Below are positions 19,366 through 28,449 of a DNA stretch of 64,000 nucleotides, piece after piece. A program made the translations under genes and the position numbers. The first letter of the stretch is position 1. Each line of letters starts with the position of its first letter. Origin of the DNA: Streptomyces cynarae. Its GTDB lineage: Bacteria; Actinomycetota; Actinomycetes; Streptomycetales; Streptomycetaceae. The notes under the pieces are model-generated. The model had not been told where the DNA came from. It worked only from the letters and a program-made list of their open reading frames with translations, and ran no database searches. The DNA lies in assembly GCF_025642135.1 (NCBI RefSeq), contig NZ_CP106793.1:2463001-2527000 (forward strand), read 5' to 3'.

Positions 19366-20942
19366 TCATCCCTGGGTGTTCTGGATAGCTTCGCGAAGCA
19401 CCTGGCGGTCGTCGAAGGGACGGACCACTCCGGCGATGTCCTGGCCCTGTTCGTGGCCCTTGCCCGCGACGAGCACGGTGTCGCCGGGCCGCGCGCGGGC
19501 GACGGCGGCTGCGATGGCGGCGGCCCGGTCCTCGAAGACCTGGACCTCGCCGCGCTCGTGCGCGGGCACGGACGCGGCGCCCTGGAGCATGGTGGCGAGG
19601 ATCGCGAGGGGATCCTCGGAGCGCGGGTTGTCGGAGGTCAGTACGGCGGTGTCGGCGAGCCGGGCCGCGGCGGCGCCCATCGGGGCGCGCTTGGTGGTGT
19701 CGCGGTCGCCGCCGCAGCCGATGACGACGTGCAGCCTGCCCTCGGTGACCTTGCGCAGGGCGCGCAGCACCGATTCCACGGCGTCGGTCTTGTGGGCGTA
19801 GTCGACGACCGCGAGGTAGGGCTGCCCGGCGTCCACGCGTTCCAGGCGCCCGGGGACGCCGGTACGGCGGCGACGCCGTCGGCGGCGGTCTGCGGGTCCA
19901 GCCCGGCCTCGGCGAGGGCGACGATCGCGGCGAGGGTGTTCGCCACGTTGAACGGGCCCGGCAGCGGCGACCTGGCGGCGATCCGCTGCTCCTTGGGGCC
20001 GATCACGGTGAACGTGGAGTCCAGCGGGCCGATGTGGACGTCCTCGGCATGCCAGTCGGCGTCCGGGTGGCCCTCGGCGGAGTACGTGACGACCGGGACG
20101 CCGGCCTCCTTGGCGAGCCTGCGGCCGTACTCGTCGTCGAGGTTGACCACGCCGAGCCTGCTGCGCTTCTCCGTGAACAGCTGCGCCTTCGCCCGGTAGT
20201 AGTCCTCCATGTCGGAGTGGAACTCCATGTGTTCCGGGCTGAGGTTGGTGAAGACGGCGACGTCGAACACGCAGCCGTCGACGCGGCCGAGGACCAGCGC
20301 GTGGCTGGAGACCTCCATGGCGACGGCTTCGACCCCGCGCTCGCGCATGACCGCGAACAGGGCCTGCAGGTCGGTGGCCTCGGGGGTGGTGCGCTCGGAC
20401 TTGATGCGGGTCTCGCCGATGCGCATCTCGACCGTGCCGATGAGCCCGACCCGTCGCCCACCACCGCCCTCAACCGACGGCGCTTCGCGCCGGCCCCCCT
20501 CGTTCGTGGAGCGGACCGTCTTCAGGCCGCCCTCGACGAGGTAGGCGGTGGTGGTCTTGCCGGAGGTGCCGGTGATGCCGATCTGGAGCAGGTCACGGCC
20601 GGGGTGGCCGTAGATCGTGGCCGCCAGCTCACCCATCCGTGCGCGCGGGTCGTCGACCACCAGGACCGGCAGGCCGGTCGCGGCGGCGCGCTCGGCGCCC
20701 GTCGGGTCGGTCAGCACGGCGACCGCGCCGAGTCCGGCGGCCTGGGTGACGAAGTCGGCGCCGTGCGCTCGGGCACCGGGCAGGGCGGCGTACAGGTCGC
20801 CTGGGCGCACGGCGCGCGAGTCGTGGGTGATGCCCGTGACCTCGGCGACGCCCTCAGGGGCGGTGACACCCAGCTGGCCGGCGAGCTCCGCGAGGGGTGT
20901 GGCGGAGACGTGGTGCGGCCTGGGCGGTCCCGGATATGTCAC
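19366..20942 (-). pseudogene. murE: UDP-MurNAc-tripeptide synthetase MurE, reading frame split by one missing base
   Basis: MurE adds the third residue (LL-diaminopimelate expected in Streptomyces) to UDP-MurNAc-L-Ala-D-Glu. The N-terminal part reads from GTG at 20942 (VTYPGPPRP, AAGGG upstream; longer starts up to 21131 exist) through GTSGKTTTAYL and [19 protein letters not shown] to DGVAAVP at about 19860. The conserved continuation ([20 protein letters not shown] to [12 protein letters not shown]) is in another frame, ending at 19366. Restoring one G/C near 19857-19861 rejoins them as [16 protein letters not shown]. The gene is essential, so a consensus error is more likely than loss. An in-frame insert of about 18 residues, absent from the homologues I recall, follows the P-loop. 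Confidence 0.88.
20445..20499 (-). repeat. 55-base dispersed repeat, copy inside murE
   Basis: In the murE reading direction this segment contains CGCGAAGCGC, AGGGCGGTGG and GACGGGT in order with the same spacing as the segment at 21026-21080. It encodes the extra [22 protein letters not shown] stretch of MurE. Roughly three quarters of bases match the other copy by hand alignment. Confidence 0.7.
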
Positions 20943-21025
20943 GGAAGCGCCCTTCTGAGTGGTGGGGGACTGATCAGCGTGTGGCACGGCGGTGAGCGTA
21001 CCGGGCGCACCCCCCGGGGGGCGAA

Positions 21026-21080
21026 AAGGGAGCCCGCGCGAAGCGCGGTCCGACAAGGGCGGTGGCGGGAGACGGGTGGG
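21026..21080 (+). repeat. 55-base dispersed repeat, copy in the ftsI-murE spacer
   Basis: Same ordered words CGCGAAGCGC, AGGGCGGTGG and GACGGGT as the murE copy, but on the opposite strand and about 530 bases away. The CGCGAAGCGC part can fold as a short hairpin. It lies in the 235-base gap between ftsI and the chosen murE start. Confidence 0.7.
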
Positions 21081-21177
21081 CGAGGGCGAGGGCGGGGTGT
21101 GGTTCCCGGGGTCGGGAGTGTTCGTTGTCACGAGCTGGTTCCTCGTCGGTCTTTCCCGTAGTGCTTCGTGGAGCTGA

Positions 21178-23139
21178 TCATGGCGTGAAAGTGACGGGCA
21201 GGTTCGCTGGGGCGGCTCCGGTGGGCGCGACCTGGAGCGTCTTCAGGGCGAACTCCATCACCTGCTTGAAGACCGGGCCACAGATGTCGCCGCCGTAGTA
21301 GCTGCCCTTGGTGGCGTTCTGGATCGCGCAGTAGACGGTGACGCGCGGGTTGTCCGCGGGGGCGAAGCCGGCGAAGGAGGACGTATAGCCGCGGTACCTG
21401 CCGGTGGCCGGATCCACGCGGTTGGCCGTACCTGTCTTGCCCGCGACCCGGTAGCCGGGGATGCGCGCCTTGTTGCCGGTTCCCTGCCCGTCGTCCACGA
21501 CGGCCTCCAGCATCTGGGCGAGCGTCTTCGCCGTCTTGTCGCTGACGACCCTGGTCTTCTCGGGCTGCGGGGCCGGGGTGAAGCGGCCGTCCGGGCCCTT
21601 CGTGCCGCGCACCAGGGTGGGCTCGACGCGCACGCCGCCGTTGGCGATGGTCGAGTAGACGGACGCGGCCTGCACCGCGTTGATCGACACGCCCTGGCCG
21701 AAAGGAATCGTGTACTGCTGGGAGGTCGACCACTTGTCGGGCGGCGCGAGGATGCCGGCGGTCTCACCCGGGAAGTCGAGCCCGGTGGGGCGGCCGATGC
21801 CGAATTTGCGCAGGTAGGAGTAGAGGACCTGGTTGGCCTGCGTCTGCGTCCTGCCGAGCTGGCCGGCCGCCAGGATGGTGCCGATGTTGCTGGACTTGGC
21901 GAGGACGCCGTTGAGGGTCAGGTACCAGGTCTTGTGGTCGACGTCGTCCGCGAAGAGCCGGTCGCCGCGGTGCAGCCGGTTGGGCACGGTGACGTGGGTC
22001 AGCGGGGTCGCGGCGTTCTCCTGGAGCACTGCCGCCATGGTCATGACCTTGGCGGTGGAGCCGGGCTCGTACGCGTCCTGCACGGCGGCGTTGCCGAGGG
22101 CCGCCGCGTTGGCGTGCGAGAGATCGTTGGGGTCGAAGCCGGGCGAGTTGGCGAGGGCCAGGATCTGGCCCGTCCGGGTGTCCTGCACCACGACGTACCC
22201 GCGGTCCGCCCCGGACTTCTTCACCTGTTCGGTGATGGCGCTCTGGGCGGCCCACTGGATGTCCCGGTCGAGGGTCAGTTCGATGTCGGTACCGGCCACG
22301 GCGGGTGTCTCGGCGGAGCCCGCGGTCGGCACCAGACGGCCGCCGGACTGGGCGTAGCGGATCTTGCCGTCCTTGCCCGCCAGTTCCTGGTTCAGCTGCT
22401 GCTCGATGCCGCCGGCGCCCTTGCCGTCGGCGTTGACCCAGCCGAGTACCCCGGCGGCGAGGTCGCCGTTGGGGTAGACGCGCTTGTTGGTGGGCTCGGC
22501 GAGAACACCGGCGAGGACGTTGGCCGTGTTCGGGTCCGTCCTCGCCTTGGCCGCGAGGGTGTTCTTCAGATCCTTGATCTGCTTCCACACCTGCGGGGTC
22601 TGGCGGTGGGCCAGCAGCACGTACTGGGTGTCCGGGGTCTTGAGCTTCCCGGCGACCTCGGCGGCGTCCTGGCCGATGATCGGCGCGAGCAGCGCGGCTG
22701 CCTGCTCGGGGGCGTCCGCCACCTTGGTGGCCTTGGGGGTGAAGAGCGTCGGGTCGGCCGTGATGTCGTACGCGTCCACGCTGCTCGCCAGTTCGACGCC
22801 GTTGCGGTCGGTGATCTCGCCGCGGACGGCGGCCAGGGTGCGGCCGACGTAGCGGTTCTGGTCGGCCTTGGCGGTGTACGCGCTCGCGTCCACGGCCTGC
22901 ACCTGGAGCAGCCGTAGGACGAAGGCGGTCATCACCAGGGTCAGTGCGAGGCCGATCAGGCGCAGCCGGGGGCGCGGGCTGCCGAGCCGGATGGTGCGCG
23001 GGGCGGGGCGGCGGGCCGGGGCCGGGCGGCGTGCCGGGCGGGCGCCGGGGCCCGGGCGGCGCCGGGCGTCGGGGCGCACGGGCCGGGCGGGGCCGGGCAC
23101 GCGACGGCGCGGCGGTTCCCTGTCGGACACTTCCGTCAC
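21178..23139 (-). CDS. ftsI: Septal penicillin-binding protein FtsI (PBP3, class B transpeptidase)
   Basis: 653 residues. FtsI cross-links septal peptidoglycan together with FtsW. A basic Pro/Arg-rich cytoplasmic tail (1-55) is followed by one membrane anchor at about 58-80, a PBP dimerisation domain (TLAAVRGEITDRNGVELA at about 104-121) and the transpeptidase. The active-site motifs are in order: STAK in YEPGSTAKVM, SSN in AKSSNIGT and KTG in VAGKTGTANR. The start overlaps the ftsL stop by 4 bases. Confidence 0.97.
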   Translation of the reverse strand: MTEVSDREPPRRRVPGPARPVRPDARRRPGPGARPARRPAPARRPAPRTIRLGSPRPRLRLIGLALTLVMTAFVLRLLQVQAVDASAYTAKADQNRYVGRTLAAVRGEITDRNGVELASSVDAYDITADPTLFTPKATKVADAPEQAAALLAPIIGQDAAEVAGKLKTPDTQYVLLAHRQTPQVWKQIKDLKNTLAAKARTDPNTANVLAGVLAEPTNKRVYPNGDLAAGVLGWVNADGKGAGGIEQQLNQELAGKDGKIRYAQSGGRLVPTAGSAETPAVAGTDIELTLDRDIQWAAQSAITEQVKKSGADRGYVVVQDTRTGQILALANSPGFDPNDLSHANAAALGNAAVQDAYEPGSTAKVMTMAAVLQENAATPLTHVTVPNRLHRGDRLFADDVDHKTWYLTLNGVLAKSSNIGTILAAGQLGRTQTQANQVLYSYLRKFGIGRPTGLDFPGETAGILAPPDKWSTSQQYTIPFGQGVSINAVQAASVYSTIANGGVRVEPTLVRGTKGPDGRFTPAPQPEKTRVVSDKTAKTLAQMLEAVVDDGQGTGNKARIPGYRVAGKTGTANRVDPATGRYRGYTSSFAGFAPADNPRVTVYCAIQNATKGSYYGGDICGPVFKQVMEFALKTLQVAPTGAAPANLPVTFTP

Positions 23140-23756
23140 CTGCCGGGGGTCGGGGAGGGGTGTACGGGCTGGGTCGGGGACGCGGCCGTGCGGGCGGCCG
23201 GTGTCGGCGACGCGGCCGTGCGGGCGGCCGGGGTCGGGGACGCGGCCGTGCGGGCTGCCGGTGTCGGGGACGCGGCCGTGCGGGCGGCGGCCGGATGGGT
23301 GGAGCGGGACGGTGACGGCGGTGCCGCCGGGCTGGGGCCGGTGCCGAGCGCTTCGGGCGGGCGCACGGCGGCGGTGCTCGCCGAGGCCTGCTGACCGGCG
23401 GGCCCGGGGACGCCCTTGACGGTGCCGTCGGGGTTCAGGAAGACGGGGTCGCCGCCGGGGACCATGCCGAGTTCGCGGGCCCGGCGCTGGAGCGCGTCCG
23501 GCGCGGAGTAGGCGTCCACGTCCCGCTGGAGGGCCTGTTCCTCGTCGGTGAGGTTCTTGGTCTGCCGTTGCAGGTCGTCGAGCTTGAACGCGCCCTCGCT
23601 GAGCGCGGAGTTCAGCATGAGGAGCGCGATGAGGCCGCCGCCGAGCAGCAGAACGACGAGCAGCACGAAGGGGGTACGGGCGGCCCGGCTGCCGCCGGCG
23701 GGGATCAACCGGACGAGCCGGGCGGCCCGGCCCCTGAGCTCGGGTTTGCCGCTCAC
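23136..23756 (-). CDS. ftsL: Septum formation initiator FtsL-like protein
   Basis: 206 residues. FtsL is a small bitopic divisome protein that pairs with DivIC and FtsQ through a coiled coil. One membrane segment lies at about 29-48 (FVLLVVLLLGGGLIALLML), then a short coiled coil at about 55-85 and the conserved APDALQRRARELGMVPGGDPVF. The C-terminal 80 residues are extracytoplasmic and low complexity, with four near-perfect TAASPTPAAR repeats. Position between rsmH and ftsI with a 4-base overlap into ftsI supports the call, since sequence identity in this family is low. Confidence 0.85.
   Translation of the reverse strand: MSGKPELRGRAARLVRLIPAGGSRAARTPFVLLVVLLLGGGLIALLMLNSALSEGAFKLDDLQRQTKNLTDEEQALQRDVDAYSAPDALQRRARELGMVPGGDPVFLNPDGTVKGVPGPAGQQASASTAAVRPPEALGTGPSPAAPPSPSRSTHPAAARTAASPTPAARTAASPTPAARTAASPTPAARTAASPTQPVHPSPTPGR
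23164..23290 (-). repeat. 30-base tandem repeat in ftsL
   Basis: About four units with a 30-base period, each containing GACGCGGCCGTGCGGGC on the plus strand (full units 23191-23220, 23221-23250 and 23251-23280, plus a partial unit before). They encode the TAASPTPAAR repeats. Since 30 is a multiple of three, unit gain or loss keeps the frame. Confidence 0.9.
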
Positions 23757-23862
23757 AGGCCCTCCCGCCGCGCTTCCAGACCCTCCTCGCGTCCCCTGCT
23801 CACTCGCCCACCCCTTTCGTGCGCCTCACTCGGTTGTCGTACGGCTCACTCGGTGCCCTGGC

Positions 23863-24819
23863 TCACTGGACGTCCTCACGGACGCGCTCTGCACCACGCA
23901 GACGTGCCGGGGCCGCCCGGCGGTTCTCGGCGATCTCCTCCTCGGTGGGAAGTTCGGCACCGCGGGTGAGGAGCTTGAGCCGGGGCTGGTAACGCTCGGG
24001 GACGACCGGCAGCCCGGGGGGCGCGGTACTCGCCGCACCCGCCGCGAACACCTGCTTGACCAGGCGGTCCTCTAGCGAGTGGTAGGAGAGGACGGCGATC
24101 CGGCCGCCGACGGACAGCGCCTTGACGGCCGCGGGAATCGCCCGTTCCAGAACGGCGAGCTCGCCGTTGACCTCGATGCGCAGCGCCTGGAAGGTGCGCT
24201 TGGCCGGGTTGCCGCCGGTCCGCTTGGCCGCCTGCGGGAGCGCGTCGCGGATCAACTCCACCAGTCGCGCGCTGTTGGTGAACGGCTCCTTCTCGCGCTC
24301 GCGCACGATCGCGGACACGATCCGCTTGGCCTGCTTCTCCTCGCCGTACGTCCGCAGGATCCGCACCAGGTCGCCGGCCGGGTAGGTGTTGAGGACCTCG
24401 GCGGCGCTGATGCCCGTCGTCTGGTCCATGCGCATGTCGAGCGGGGCGTCCTGGGCGTAGGCGAAACCGCGGTCCGCCTCGTCGAGTTGCATGGAGGAGA
24501 CGCCGAGGTCGAAGAGCACACCCTGGACGCGCGGAACGCCCAGCCGGGCGAGCACGTCGGGCAGTTCGTCGTAGACCGCGTGCACCAGCGTGGCGCGGTC
24601 ACCGAAGGGAGCCAGGCGCTCCCCGGACAGGCGCAGCGCCTCCTTGTCCCGGTCCAGCCCGATGAGCCGGGCCTCGGGGAACCGCGTCAGCAGCGCCTCG
24701 CTGTGGCCGCCGAGCCCGAGGGTGCAGTCGACGACGACGGCCCCCGGCTCGTCGAGGGCCGGGGCCAGCATGTCCAGGCACTGCCGGAGCATGACGGGCA
24801 CGTGTCGACTCTGGGACAA
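23863..24819 (-). CDS. rsmH: 16S rRNA (cytosine-1402-N4)-methyltransferase
   Basis: 318 residues. RsmH (MraW) methylates C1402 in the 16S rRNA decoding centre and is usually the first gene of dcw clusters. The start is a TTG at 24819 (read [10 protein letters not shown]), supported by GAGAGG 6 bases upstream and by homology starting there. The SAM-binding region is [16 protein letters not shown] (about 29-44), with [11 protein letters not shown] at about 103-113, [13 protein letters not shown] at about 208-220 and [10 protein letters not shown] at about 241-250. No mraZ lies upstream. Confidence 0.97.
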   Translation of the reverse strand: MSQSRHVPVMLRQCLDMLAPALDEPGAVVVDCTLGLGGHSEALLTRFPEARLIGLDRDKEALRLSGERLAPFGDRATLVHAVYDELPDVLARLGVPRVQGVLFDLGVSSMQLDEADRGFAYAQDAPLDMRMDQTTGISAAEVLNTYPAGDLVRILRTYGEEKQAKRIVSAIVREREKEPFTNSARLVELIRDALPQAAKRTGGNPAKRTFQALRIEVNGELAVLERAIPAAVKALSVGGRIAVLSYHSLEDRLVKQVFAAGAASTAPPGLPVVPERYQPRLKLLTRGAELPTEEEIAENRRAAPARLRGAERVREDVQ

Positions 24820-25236
24820 GGGGGCCTCTCAGATCCGGCGCGGCCCGCATCGCACCGCCAGGTCCCCGCCCGCTCACAAGGCGGCCTGCCGGCGCCGGAA
24901 GCGTCAGCCGACCGGGAGCGGGAGGAGGCCGAGCCGTACGTACGCGCCGCGCACGCGGGGAGTCATCGGCGTCCGCCGACGTCTCCGGGGTGAACAGTGG
25001 CGGGGAGAGCGTCTCGCCTCCCGCTTCGCGTCACTTTAGTCCACCCTGTCTCGCGGTCAATCAACGGGCCTGCGTGTGGCGCCACCGGCCCGCCACGGCG
25101 GCAGGATTCGAAAGGATTCACCCATCCGGTGGTTGTTTCCCGTCGCGTGTGGGTTACCTCACAACATGCCGCAGTGGCGTTTTTTGTCCCCGTCCACAGC
25201 GGGCCGAGATCGGCGATGACCAGTAACGTCATGGGT
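24820..25236. promoter_or_regulatory. Divergent promoter region of the dcw cluster and the carbonic anhydrase gene
   Basis: About 417 bases without a supported gene. For the minus strand a good vegetative promoter is visible: -35 TTGACC (plus coordinates 25055-25060), 16-base spacer and -10 TAAAGT (25033-25038). This gives an rsmH leader of about 200 bases, in which I recognise no known riboswitch. For the plus strand, TAACGT at 25223-25228 could serve as -10 for the carbonic anhydrase gene. Confidence 0.6.
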
Positions 25237-25779
25237 ATGACGACTTCCGCATCCGTACCCGCCGGTCCCGAAGGCGCCATAGTGGGCTCCGTCACCGATC
25301 GCCTCGTCGAGGCCAACCAGCGCTACGCCACCGCTTTCACCGATCCCGGGATGGACGCCCGTCCCGTGCTCGGCGTCGCGGTCGTGGCCTGCATGGACGC
25401 ACGCCTCGACCTGCATGCCGCGCTCGGTTTGAAGCTGGGCGACTGTCACACCATCCGCAACGCGGGCGGCGTGGTCACCGACGACGTGATCCGCTCCCTC
25501 ACCATCAGCCAGCGGGCGCTCGGCACCCGCAGCGTCGTGCTCATCCACCACACGGGCTGCGGCCTGGAGTCGCTGACCGAGGAGTTCCGGCACGAGCTGG
25601 AGATGGAGGTCGGCCAGCGGCCCTCCTGGGCGGTCGAGGCGTTCCGCGACGTGGACCAGGACGTGCGGCAGTCGATGCAGCGGGTGCGCACCTCGCCGTT
25701 CCTTGTGCACACGGACGACGTGCGCGGTTTCGTGTTCGACGTGAAGACGGGCCGGCTGCGGGAGATCGATCCGGCGTAA
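25237..25779 (+). CDS. Beta-class carbonic anhydrase
   Basis: 180 residues from ATG at 25237 (MTTSASVPAG); ATGs at 25216 and 25231 are alternatives. The enzyme interconverts CO2 and bicarbonate with zinc. Ligands are C52 (in ACMDARLD), H105 and C108 (HHTGCG), with the D54-R56 dyad; the 53-residue spacing fits the short actinobacterial form. The -10-like TAACGT ends 8 bases before the ATG, so the mRNA may be leaderless. It is divergent from rsmH. Confidence 0.92.
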   Translation: MTTSASVPAGPEGAIVGSVTDRLVEANQRYATAFTDPGMDARPVLGVAVVACMDARLDLHAALGLKLGDCHTIRNAGGVVTDDVIRSLTISQRALGTRSVVLIHHTGCGLESLTEEFRHELEMEVGQRPSWAVEAFRDVDQDVRQSMQRVRTSPFLVHTDDVRGFVFDVKTGRLREIDPA

Positions 25780-26062
25780 CGGCACGTTCCGGGCTCCCAC
25801 CCCGTACTCGACCCGCCGTCAGCCTGCCGACGGGAAAAGTCCATTCGGACAAAGATCCCGACCCTGGTGCGCCAAAAAGCCCGTAAGGCCGACATATCGC
25901 GGCCAGTTATCCACAGGCGAGTGACACGAATCGGTAACGGCGGCAAGATTGCGGGTTGTGGCGTCACGCGGAACTTCTCACGCGTGGTGTCCGTGTTTCG
26001 GGGTGGGCCGGTCCGCACAGCAGAGCGTCGGCCCGGAGAAAGAACGGGCCGAGGAGGGCCGG

Positions 26063-27090
<1,028 letters not shown>

Positions 27091-27091
<1 letters not shown>

Positions 27092-28449
27092 TGAGCCACG
27101 GGGGGACGGCGCGCACCGCCGAGGAGGACCGGGGCGGGCTGCGCACCGCGCTCGCCGGGCTGACCACGCGCGGCCGGTCCTTCCTGGCTGCCGGTGTGGC
27201 CGCCGCGATCTGCGCCTACGTCCTCGGCCAGAGCGAGTTGCTGCGGGTGGGCATCCTGCTCGCGGTACTGCCCCTGGCGTGCGCGACCGTGCTGCACCGC
27301 ACGCGTTACCGGGTCGCGGGCAGCCGCCGTCTGTCCCCCTCGCGGGTGCCCGCGGGGTCCGAGGCGCGGGTCCATCTGCGGATGGACAACGTCTCGCGGC
27401 TGCCCACCGGGCTGCTGATGCTCCAGGACCGGGTGCCCTACGTCCTCGGGCCGCGCCCCCGGTTCGTCCTGGACCGGGTGGAGGCGGGCGGCCGCCGCGA
27501 GGTGTCCTACCGCGTGCGTTCGGACCTGCGCGGCCGGTACCCGCTGGGCCCGCTCCAACTGCGGCTGACCGACCCCTTCGGGATGTGCGAGCTGACCCGC
27601 TCCTTCTCCACGTACGACACCCTGACGGTCATCCCGCGCGTGGAGCCGCTGCCGCCGGTCAGGTTCGCGGGCGAGTCGCAGGGGTACGGCGACGGGCGGC
27701 AGCGCTCGCTGGCGCTGGCCGGCGAGGACGACGTGATACCGCGCGGGTACCGGTACGGCGACGACCTGCGCCGGGTGCACTGGCGCTCCACCGCGCGCTA
27801 CGGCGAGCTGATGGTGCGCCGGGAGGAGCAGCCGCAGCGGGCCCGGTGCACGGTGCTGCTCGACACCCGGGCGATCGCCTTCCAGGGCGCGGGCCCGGAC
27901 TCGGCCTTCGAGTGGGCGGTGACGGGCACGGCGTCCGCGCTGGTGCACATGCTCGAACGGGGCTTCTCCGTGCGGCTGTTGACCGACACGGGCAGTTCGG
28001 TGCCCGGTGAGGGCGCGGACGGGTTCGCGGGTTCGAGCCAGGAGTCCGCGGACGCGGCCGGGCTGATGATGGACACACTCGCCGTGATCGACCACTCGGA
28101 CGGCGCGGGTCTCTCGCGCGCCTACGACGTGCTGCGCGGCGGGAACGAGGGGCTGCTGGTGGCGTTCTTCGGCGATCTCGACGAGGAGCAGACCGCGATG
28201 GCCGCCAAGATGAGCGGGCGCAGCGGCGGCGCGCTCGCGTTCGTGCTGGACAGCGATGACTGGGGGCGGGAACCGACCGATGTGCCGGGCCCGGGCCACC
28301 GGAGCGGGGAGCGGCTGCGGCTGCTGCGCGAGGCGGGCTGGACCGCCGTGCCCGTGCCCCGGGGCGGGTCCCTGACGGAGCTGTGGCGCGAGGCGGACCG
28401 GCAGCGCACGGGCGTGGGCGCCCTGAGCGGCACGGAGGGACGGTCGTGA
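27091..28449 (+). CDS. DUF58 domain protein (MoxR-associated, vWA-like)
   Basis: 452 residues. Two membrane segments near the N terminus (about 31-65) are followed by a beta-rich region (YRVAGSRRLSPSRVPAGSEA) and the DUF58 signature YRYGDDLRRVHWRSTAR at about 216-232, then a vWA-like domain without an obvious MIDAS. DUF58 proteins are encoded with MoxR ATPases and transglutaminase-like proteins across actinobacteria. The role is unproven, with envelope assembly as the usual guess. It starts on the last base of moxR and ends in a GTGA overlap with the next gene. Confidence 0.9.

Noticed and set aside
19366..20942. Programmed ribosomal frameshifting in murE
   Set aside because: No slippery heptamer with a downstream structure is evident, homologues are in one frame, and two other genes show the same kind of one-base loss.
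23164..23290. A possible CRISPR array
   Set aside because: The 30-base units are directly adjacent without unique spacers, lie in the ftsL frame, and no cas genes are present.
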